A DNA stretch of 20,971 nt from assembly GCA_902810755.1 (NCBI GenBank), contig CADDYT010000112.1, positions 1 to 20,971 on the forward strand, in the 5' to 3' direction. The notes below the pieces were generated by a model that was not told where the DNA came from, searched no databases, and saw only the letters and a program-made list of their open reading frames with translations. Of the stretch, positions 7,669 to 13,595 are shown in pieces (the stretch's first letter is position 1; each line of letters opens with the position of its first letter). The translations under genes and the position numbers were made by a program. Origin of the DNA: Chloroflexota bacterium. GTDB lineage: Bacteria; Chloroflexota; Ktedonobacteria; Ktedonobacterales; Ktedonobacteraceae.

Positions 7669-7710
7669 ACATGATCGGCCTGTAGAGCAAAGGCCGATCA
7701 TGTACTTTTA
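7669..7710 (+). terminator. Terminator of the rpsO-pnp unit
   Basis: A perfect 13-bp stem (7669-7681 with 7691-7703), 9-nt loop, followed by ACTTTTACC. It is the best candidate for the end of the pnp transcript. Confidence 0.7.
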
Positions 7711-7796
7711 CCAGGCTATTTTCCACAAACGGTGAGCGCAAAAAGAAGAGGATAACAGGAAAGAACAGGTAATTTTTCTATAGAAAGCAGGTAGAT

Positions 7797-8447
7797 ATGT
7801 CAGCAGAGGAGAAACTGCAAGAGATCGCGGCTGAGGTATGTACATGCGAGCAGTGCGATCTCTGGAAGAACAGAACGCGCGCAGTTCCCGGTGAAGGCAA
7901 CCCTCAAGCAAAAATCATGTTCATCGGCGAAGGCCCCGGCTACCACGAAGATAAGCAGGGCCGCCCCTTCGTTGGCCCATCCGGCCACCTGCTGGATGAA
8001 CTGCTGGCAAGCATCGGCATGAAGCGCGCCGATGTCTTTATCACCAATGTGGTCAAGTGCCGCCCGCCGGAGAACCGCGACCCGCTACCCATCGAAATCG
8101 CCGCTTGCAGCGATTACCTGGATCGCCAGATCGCCACCATCAATCCTCTGGTCATCGTCACGCTTGGCCGCTTCTCTATGGCAAAATTCTTTCCGGGCGA
8201 GAAGATCTCCGCCATTCATGGCCGCCCGCGCCGCATCGGCAACCGCATCGCCATGCCCATGTTCCACCCGGCAGCCGCGCTGCGCACCGAAAGCTACAAA
8301 GTGGCCCTGCGCGAGGATTTCAAAAAGATTCCTGTCGCCCTCGCCGAAGCCGAACGCATCGCAGCCGAAGCCGCGCCGAAGGCCACTTCCACACCCGCCC
8401 AATCCAGATCTAAAGACGAACCCCCCCAGCAACTCTCGCTGTTTTAA
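7797..8447 (+). CDS. Type-4 uracil-DNA glycosylase (Fe-S) with C-terminal clamp-like motif
   Basis: 216 residues from ATG 7797; GCAGGT upstream is a weak ribosome-binding site. It removes uracil from DNA to start base-excision repair. Motif 1 is GEGPGYHED (44-52), near the family-4 form. GPSGHLLDELL and the C-terminal motif HPAA (H157) are also present. The four cysteines expected to hold a 4Fe-4S cluster are C17, C20, C88 (VVKCRPPENR) and C104; C15 is extra. From about 180 on, a Glu/Ala then Ser/Pro/Lys linker leads to the last residues QQLSLF (211-216). QLSLF fits the bacterial beta-sliding-clamp-binding consensus QL(S/D)LF. The gene stands alone between the pnp terminator and a convergent gene. 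The family call is firm; the clamp contact is inference. Confidence 0.92.
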   Translation: MSAEEKLQEIAAEVCTCEQCDLWKNRTRAVPGEGNPQAKIMFIGEGPGYHEDKQGRPFVGPSGHLLDELLASIGMKRADVFITNVVKCRPPENRDPLPIEIAACSDYLDRQIATINPLVIVTLGRFSMAKFFPGEKISAIHGRPRRIGNRIAMPMFHPAAALRTESYKVALREDFKKIPVALAEAERIAAEAAPKATSTPAQSRSKDEPPQQLSLF

Positions 8448-8472
8448 TTTTGTAGAACGCAGGCCATTGTAG

Positions 8473-8515
8473 CCTCGCCAGCAGACCACTCGCAAGAGGT
8501 GGCCTGCTGGCGAGG
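8473..8515. terminator. Bidirectional hairpin between convergent genes
   Basis: 8473-8484 pairs perfectly with 8504-8515 (12 bp). After one A-C mismatch, 8486-8489 pairs with 8499-8502. It lies between the glycosylase stop (8447) and the end of the minus-strand gene (8537), so it could terminate both. T runs are poor on either side. Confidence 0.6.
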
Positions 8516-8536
8516 TCGGAGTCTGCGGTGAGTCGG

Positions 8537-9070
8537 CTACTCCCCTGCCGTTGCCCCGATAACGAAGGCGTCCACCTGGTCAATTTTGCCGCGCCAGTAG
8601 GGAACCTTGACTTTGTGGCCCGCGCTCATGATCGTGACATCGCGCATGTGGATATAGCGATAAAGCATGGGCAAACCCTCCGGGCCGAGTTCCGGTTCCG
8701 CAACAGGGATCAGCGCCGTGTAGTATTCTTTCAGCGCATCGGCAGTGTTCGGGTCTTCCGCGCGCAGCAATTCTTCATTCAGGTCGATATAAAACTGGGC
8801 GTAGTGTTCCGTCTTGACCATCACGCCAAAGACAAGCAGCCCGCCCATCTGCAACATCATCTCAATTTCCAGATCGTGCTGCTCCACCAGCCGCGCCCAC
8901 ATCTGCAACGCGAAATCCTGCTCGCCATATTCCTTCAACCAGAGATTGCGCCGCTCAATACGGGTCAGCGGGCGAAATCCCGGCTCCAGCGTTTGCTCCG
9001 CTCGCTGCTCCTGTTCCTGCTCGCGTTCCTGTTGCGCCGCCTGCGCCTCCCTGCTCTCATCGTTTGCCAT
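8537..9070 (-). CDS. Uncharacterised 177-residue protein
   Basis: I do not recognise a family. ATG at 9070 has GGAGG 10 bases upstream on its strand. Residues 1-32 are very rich in Gln and Glu (EREQEQEQRAEQ), likely a flexible or coiled segment. The middle (about 36-110) looks alpha-helical, with ERRNLWLKEYGEQDFALQMW and a hydrophobic patch LQMGGLLVFGVMV that seems too short and mixed for a secure membrane helix. The C-terminal part (about 138-175), RDVTIMSAGHKVKVPYWRG, has alternating hydrophobic residues suggesting beta strands. No signal peptide and no Cys. An imperfect palindrome lies 28-54 bases upstream. It follows the penicillin-binding protein gene on the same strand by 120 bp but probably has its own control. 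Confidence 0.7.
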   Translation of the reverse strand: MANDESREAQAAQQEREQEQEQRAEQTLEPGFRPLTRIERRNLWLKEYGEQDFALQMWARLVEQHDLEIEMMLQMGGLLVFGVMVKTEHYAQFYIDLNEELLRAEDPNTADALKEYYTALIPVAEPELGPEGLPMLYRYIHMRDVTIMSAGHKVKVPYWRGKIDQVDAFVIGATAGE

Positions 9071-9097
9071 CAGATGACAACCTCCAGATCCTTTCCT

Positions 9098-9124
9098 GTG
9101 TATTGTGTATCACATACTATACAC
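9098..9124. promoter_or_regulatory. 27-bp imperfect palindrome, operator-like
   Basis: GTGTAT (9098-9103) mirrors ATACAC (9119-9124), and 10 of 13 symmetric positions match around C9111. It lies 28-54 bases before the start of the 177-residue protein. It contains TATAGT on the minus strand, a possible -10, although no good -35 was found. The GTAT...ATAC pattern recalls operators of GntR- or TetR-type repressors; no such regulator is encoded in this window. Confidence 0.4.
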
Positions 9125-9190
9125 GATGGCGCAAGGGGGTATAAGCGCGCAGCAAACCACCCCAGGCCAGTCGGTCTGCTCCATTCTGGC

Positions 9191-11602
9191 TTAATGACCG
9201 CCCTTCCTGTTGCAGCGCGGGCCGATGCAGACAGGGGTGTAGTCGCTGCCATAGATGGTTGGCACGGTGCCATCGATGAACCAGTCGGTCACGGTTGGCT
9301 CGCCGGGGTGCGGCAGCAGGCCGGTGTAGGCGGAGACCGTCGCAGCGTGAACATCGGGCGGGCGCACAAAGTCCTTTGACGGGTAGTGGTAGTAGTCGGA
9401 GGCGTACTCCATCACATCATGCCAGATGGGGCCGGCCCCGGTAATGCCAATGACATTCCGCATGGCGCTGTTATCGCTATTGCCCACCCAGACGCCGACG
9501 GTCAGATAGGGCGTGTAGCCCATCGTCCAGTTATCGCGGAAGCTATCCGTCGTACCGGTCTTGGCGGCGGCGGGGCGATCCAGTTCCAGCGGGTTGCCGG
9601 GGAAAAACTCGTGATAGCGCGCTGCCTTATCCGAAAGGACGCTGCTCATCAGGAAGGCCACGTCCTGGCCCATCACGCGCACACCATGCGGATGAGCGGC
9701 ATCGAAGGTGTAGAGGGGGTGGCCCATGCTGTCGGTGATCTCCAGCACGGAAACGGGCGGCACGCGCACGCCGCCGTTGGCAAAGACCGAATACGCCTGC
9801 GTCATATCCAGCAGGGAAACCTCTTTGGTGCCAATCGCCATTGAGGGGCCAAGCGAAGAGGCCGGGGCATCTGCGATCTCTTTCAGGCCCATACGCGAAG
9901 CCATGTTGACGACGGCGGGAATGCCGGTGTACTCAATTGCATCGATGGCCGGAATATTGATCGAGTTCGCCAGCGCGTTGCGCACGGTCATCGGGAAGCC
10001 GGAGAGGAAGACATCGCCGTAGTTGTTCGGCGTGTAGGGCGGATTGCTCGGATAGGTCGTCTTGTGGTTCTGCAGGATCATCGCCGGATACCACCCCATC
10101 TCAAAGGCGGTGGCATAGACGATAGGCTTGAACGACGAGCCAGGCTGGCGCGGCGAGAGCGCGGCATTGTACTGCCCGCGCACCTGCGGGCTATTGTTGT
10201 TATAATCGGCGCTGCCATCCATCGCCAGAATCTCGCCCGTCGTCGGACTCTGCACCACCACCGCACCGTTGTTCACGTTGTTGACAATGTTGAGCGGCCC
10301 GTAGCAGCCCAGGTAGTTGTCGCACTGCACTTTGTAGAGGTGGTTATAGACAATCTTCTCCACCTGCTTTTCCAGGTTCAAATCGAGGGTGGTGTAGATG
10401 TTATAGCCGCCATCCAGCAGATTCTGCGCGCCCAGTAGCGGCACAAGAACCTCATCAATCACATAATGCACAAAGTGCGGCGCCTGAATGCTGTGATCGA
10501 AGGGCTGGAAGTTGTATTTTGCCATCTCTTCCTCGGCCTGCGTGGCCTGCAAGGAGGTAATCATGCTCAGTTGCACCATCGCATCCAGCACCACTTTCTG
10601 CCGCGCCAGCGCCACCGGCTTATTGATCGTCGGGTCATAATAGGATGGACTCTGCGGCAGCCCGGCCAGCATTGAGGCCTGGGCGAGATCAAGCCTGGCG
10701 ACGGCTGGCGTGCATTTCGTATGCGTGCAGCTCGGTTTCATGCGGAAATAGCTCTCGGCTGCCGCCTCGATGCCATAGTTCAAATCCCCGTAGTAGACCG
10801 TATTCAGGTACATCTCCATGATCTTCCACTTCGGGTATTGTTGCGTCAGGCCGTAGGCCAGCAGGGCTTCCTCACCCTTGACCTGAAAGGTGCGCGGCTG
10901 ATTGGCCATAATCGTGTTTTTGATGACCTCCTGCGTGACCGTACTGCCTCCCTCCACGATGGCATGGCTCTGAAGGTCGGTAATCGCTGCGCGCAGAATG
11001 CCCTGGAAATCGACACCGCTATTGGTCCAGAAGGTATGATCTTCGGCGGCAATGGTGGCGTTGACCATCACCGGAGCGATATCGGTATAGTTCACATAGG
11101 TACGCCGCCCGTACTGGGGATCATAAAGCTCATAGAGCAACTTACCATTGCGATCATAAATGTGCGTCGTCTGAAATAGCGTGTGATTGGCAACCCCGTT
11201 CAGCAGAGGCAACTGCGACCGGTAGTAGGCATAGGCCGCGCCGACCCCACTGGAGAGGAACGAGACGATCACTACCACCGCCACAATAGCCGCAACCATC
11301 AGGTAGCGGGAAAGACCGCGCCCTTCACGCTGATGGCGGCGTCTGCGCATCAACAGGCGGTTGAGGCGCGCGCGCCGCAGCGCGCTGCCATCCCCCGCCA
11401 CCGATCCTCTGCCAGCTGTGGCATTTCTTCTATAGAGATTGTCCGGCGCAACAGCCCTCAGCGTCTCACCTGCGCCTGTGGCCTGCTTCTTGCCCGATAC
11501 AACAAGCGCGAGCGTTTCATCCTGATGGCCGTTCTGTTCGTCGAGGCCATCCTGATTGCCCTGACCATTGAGATGATATTGTCCGTTTTTCTCTTCATTC
11601 AT
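9191..11602 (-). CDS. Class A penicillin-binding protein (transglycosylase/transpeptidase)
   Basis: 803 residues; ATG 11602 with GGAAGG about 12 bases upstream on its strand. It polymerises and cross-links peptidoglycan at the outer face of the membrane. Residues 1-95 are a cytoplasmic Gln/Asn- then Arg-rich tail (RRRRH at 86-90). One membrane helix lies at about 101-124. The glycosyltransferase 51 domain shows AAEDHTFW (catalytic E187) and EGGSTVTQ (217-224). The transpeptidase domain shows PGSSFK (nucleophile S489, K492), SIN (547-549) and KTGT (681-684), so all three catalytic motifs are intact. All six Cys occur as three close pairs outside the membrane: 292/297, 427/433 and 792/797. It is transcribed away from the small membrane-protein gene and rsmA. 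The exact subclass cannot be fixed. Confidence 0.95.
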   Translation of the reverse strand: MNEEKNGQYHLNGQGNQDGLDEQNGHQDETLALVVSGKKQATGAGETLRAVAPDNLYRRNATAGRGSVAGDGSALRRARLNRLLMRRRRHQREGRGLSRYLMVAAIVAVVVIVSFLSSGVGAAYAYYRSQLPLLNGVANHTLFQTTHIYDRNGKLLYELYDPQYGRRTYVNYTDIAPVMVNATIAAEDHTFWTNSGVDFQGILRAAITDLQSHAIVEGGSTVTQEVIKNTIMANQPRTFQVKGEEALLAYGLTQQYPKWKIMEMYLNTVYYGDLNYGIEAAAESYFRMKPSCTHTKCTPAVARLDLAQASMLAGLPQSPSYYDPTINKPVALARQKVVLDAMVQLSMITSLQATQAEEEMAKYNFQPFDHSIQAPHFVHYVIDEVLVPLLGAQNLLDGGYNIYTTLDLNLEKQVEKIVYNHLYKVQCDNYLGCYGPLNIVNNVNNGAVVVQSPTTGEILAMDGSADYNNNSPQVRGQYNAALSPRQPGSSFKPIVYATAFEMGWYPAMILQNHKTTYPSNPPYTPNNYGDVFLSGFPMTVRNALANSINIPAIDAIEYTGIPAVVNMASRMGLKEIADAPASSLGPSMAIGTKEVSLLDMTQAYSVFANGGVRVPPVSVLEITDSMGHPLYTFDAAHPHGVRVMGQDVAFLMSSVLSDKAARYHEFFPGNPLELDRPAAAKTGTTDSFRDNWTMGYTPYLTVGVWVGNSDNSAMRNVIGITGAGPIWHDVMEYASDYYHYPSKDFVRPPDVHAATVSAYTGLLPHPGEPTVTDWFIDGTVPTIYGSDYTPVCIGPRCNRKGGH

Positions 11603-11964
11603 AAAGAACTGTGTCCTTCCTCAAATAACAGGAGATGCGCGCTACTCCGCACAGTTCAAGCACACCCTATCTTCTATAATAGCACGAAGCAAGCTTTTCC
11701 CCAAATAGCCCGTTTCCAGCAGCTACTATGATGGACAAAAGAGTAGCAAGCAAAGCGAATATACTAAAAACTAGAACGTCACGCTATTCAAAAACGTTTC
11801 ACCATGCCTCAAAGGAACACCACTAGCCCTTGCTTCCCGCCTTTTGATCCAGTACAACTCTCCTCGTTCTATTACGTAGTAGACGTATAAGGGACAATGA
11901 CATTCCGTAGGTGCCAGTTAAGCGCGCACAGCACCGCTTCATCGGCGGACAGGAGAGCTTTTCG
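11603..11964. promoter_or_regulatory. Divergent intergenic region with a candidate minus-strand promoter
   Basis: This 362-bp, AT-richer region separates the divergent penicillin-binding protein and small membrane-protein genes. On the minus strand, -35 TTGGGG (11699-11704), a 17-bp spacer and -10 TATTAT (11676-11681) form a plausible promoter for the penicillin-binding protein. On the plus strand TATACT (11760-11765) and TATAAG (11886-11891) resemble -10 boxes but lack proper -35 partners. No gene is supported here. Confidence 0.4.
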
Positions 11965-12471
11965 GTGAGCCAGCAAGAATTTTTCCGGCAGTCAGATAAA
12001 ACTGAACGAGAGCCACAGGCATCCTCTATCACCGGCACAGGCGGCAGGAAGGGCGGCATGCCAAAGGATATACCGGTAGAAGATGACGATTTCCTGTATG
12101 GCTACCGGGCGCGAACACCGGGCGAGGATGGCCTCTCCTTTGATGAGCATGAAAAAGGAGAGCCACAGGCGCGTGCAGAGCAGGGGCAGGGAGTGCCACC
12201 CTGGGCGCGCCCGCAGAAGAACAATTCATGCGGCGTTCTCATCGCCTTGCTCGTCGTGGCTGCCCTGCTGCTGATTAAGCCGCTACTGATTGTGGCAGGC
12301 ATCCTGCTGACGGTACTGGGCGCGACCATCAGCCTTGCGCTGGCGCTCATTGCCATCGTTGCGGGCTTCGCTCTACTCTCTTTGCTCGTAACCTTCGGGC
12401 GCTCATTCCAGCCCCGCCGTTTCTATGACCGCAGCTACTGGCGTCGCTACCGGCGCGGCTGGCGCTGGTAA
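11965..12471 (+). CDS. Small membrane protein with two hydrophobic helices and Arg/Trp/Tyr-rich end
   Basis: 168 residues from GTG 11965, chosen because AGGAGAG (11951-11957) lies 7 bases upstream. An in-frame GTG at 11911 has no such site. Residues 1-90 are hydrophilic and probably disordered. From about 91 to 147 is a long hydrophobic stretch (CGVLIALLVVAALLLIKPLL, then GILLTVLGATISLALALIAI) consistent with two or more closely spaced membrane helices. The last 18 residues, RRFYDRSYWRRYRRGWRW, are strongly basic and aromatic and would lie at the membrane surface. I recognise no family. It lies 53 bp before rsmA in the same direction and may share its transcript. Confidence 0.7.
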   Translation: MSQQEFFRQSDKTEREPQASSITGTGGRKGGMPKDIPVEDDDFLYGYRARTPGEDGLSFDEHEKGEPQARAEQGQGVPPWARPQKNNSCGVLIALLVVAALLLIKPLLIVAGILLTVLGATISLALALIAIVAGFALLSLLVTFGRSFQPRRFYDRSYWRRYRRGWRW

Positions 12472-12506
12472 TTTTCATAACTGGTAATCTTCATAATCGG
12501 TAATAT
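12466..12506 (+). repeat. Short tandem repeat between the membrane-protein gene and rsmA
   Basis: The unit TGGTAATTTTCATAAC is followed by TGGTAATCTTCATAATC and then a partial GGTAAT. The first copy contains the final Trp codon and the stop of the membrane-protein gene. About 2.5 units of 16-17 bp. Confidence 0.6.
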
Positions 12507-12524
12507 CGGTTGGGAGGGAAAACT

Positions 12525-13517
12525 GTGACAGACCGATACATATCTCCATCTCCGGCCTCAGAAGTGACGGCGGAGAAACACGAGGAGATAGACCTGACAA
12601 ATATGCGCGAGCTGCGCGCTTTGCTGGCCGCCCACCAGATGCGCCCGAATAAAGCTTTCGGGCAGAATTTTCTGGTCGACCGCTCCGTGCTGGATCGCAT
12701 CGTCGAAGCGGCGGATATTCAGCCGGAGGATCAGATACTGGAGGTAGGCGCGGGTACCGGCGTGCTGACGCGGGAACTGGCGAAGCGCGCCAGGCAGGGC
12801 CGCGTCGTGGCCGTCGAACTGGAACGCGACATGCTGGAACTGCTGACCGAGACGACTGCCGCTTACCCCAATGTCGAGCGCGTGGCGCAGAATCTGCTCC
12901 TGCTCGAACCGACGCAGGCCTTCGGCACGCAGCCATACAAGCTGGTCGCCAACCTGCCGTACTACATCACGGCCCCCACCTTCCGCCATTTTCTGGAAAG
13001 CGGGAACCCGCCGCGCCTGCTCGTCGTCATGGTCCAGTACGAGGTGGCGCAGCGTATCGTTGCCGCCCCCGGCAACCTGAGCCTGCTGGGCGTCAGCGTG
13101 CAGTTCTATGGCCGCCCGCGCATCGTCGCCCGCGTCCCGGCCTCGGCTTTCTATCCCGCGCCGAAGGTCGATTCGGCCATCCTGCGCGTGGATGTGAACC
13201 CGCAGGCCCCGCTGACGCAGGCGGAACGCGACCGCTTTTTCAAAGTGGTGCAGGCCGGTTTCTCCGAGCGGCGCAAGCAGTTGCACAACGCGCTTGCCAG
13301 CGGCCTGCACATCAAAGACCAGGAGGTGCGCGCCCTGCTCACTATGGCGAAGATCGAAAGCAGCCGCCGCGCCGAAACGTTGAGCATCGATGAATGGCTG
13401 CGCGTCTGGCAGACGGTGGAAGCCGCGCGCGCCGCGAAGGGAGCGCAAACAGCCAGGGCAAACGAGGCTCAATCCGGGGAAACTGGCAACACAACCACTT
13501 CCCATGATATGGTATGA
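12525..13517 (+). CDS. rsmA: 16S rRNA (adenine1518/1519-N6)-dimethyltransferase
   Basis: 330 residues from GTG 12525, which has GGGAGGG (12512-12518) 6 bases upstream. A TTG at 12510 overlaps that site and is rejected. RsmA (KsgA) dimethylates two adjacent adenines in helix 45 of 16S rRNA late in 30S assembly. Visible motifs: KAFGQNFLVD near the start of the domain, the SAM-binding EVGAGTGVLT, acidic VVAVELERDM, and the catalytic NLPYYIT. The C-terminal domain includes FSERRKQLHNALAS. The first ~25 residues and the last ~30 (Ala/Thr/Ser-rich) are extensions beyond the core, as E. coli KsgA has 273 residues. It is followed by a small terminator. Confidence 0.96.
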   Translation: MTDRYISPSPASEVTAEKHEEIDLTNMRELRALLAAHQMRPNKAFGQNFLVDRSVLDRIVEAADIQPEDQILEVGAGTGVLTRELAKRARQGRVVAVELERDMLELLTETTAAYPNVERVAQNLLLLEPTQAFGTQPYKLVANLPYYITAPTFRHFLESGNPPRLLVVMVQYEVAQRIVAAPGNLSLLGVSVQFYGRPRIVARVPASAFYPAPKVDSAILRVDVNPQAPLTQAERDRFFKVVQAGFSERRKQLHNALASGLHIKDQEVRALLTMAKIESSRRAETLSIDEWLRVWQTVEAARAAKGAQTARANEAQSGETGNTTTSHDMV

Positions 13518-13541
13518 TATAGGGGTGTAAGCATTGTACTT

Positions 13542-13562
13542 AGATGTGTGCCATCTCTTTTT
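13542..13562 (+). terminator. Small terminator after rsmA
   Basis: AGATG (13542-13546) pairs with CATCT (13552-13556) over TGTGC, followed by CTTTTT. The stem is short, so efficiency may be modest. Its T run overlaps the -35 box proposed for the kinase gene. Confidence 0.45.
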
Positions 13563-13589
13563 GAGCAGAACATGTAATGGGATTGTAAC
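13561..13589 (+). promoter_or_regulatory. Candidate promoter for a leaderless kinase mRNA
   Basis: -35 TTGAGC (13561-13566), 17-bp spacer, -10 TGTAAC (13584-13589), each matching 4 of 6 consensus bases. The expected start is about 7 bases downstream, at the A of the ATG (13596). TGTAAT (13573-13578) is an alternative -10 that would still leave only about 11 leader bases. Confidence 0.45.
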
Positions 13590-13595
13590 GCTTTC

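Noticed and set aside
8528..9379. A 283-codon plus-strand frame opposite the 177-residue protein and the end of the penicillin-binding protein
   Set aside because: It spans two better-supported minus-strand genes and the operator-like palindrome, and has no recognisable motif.
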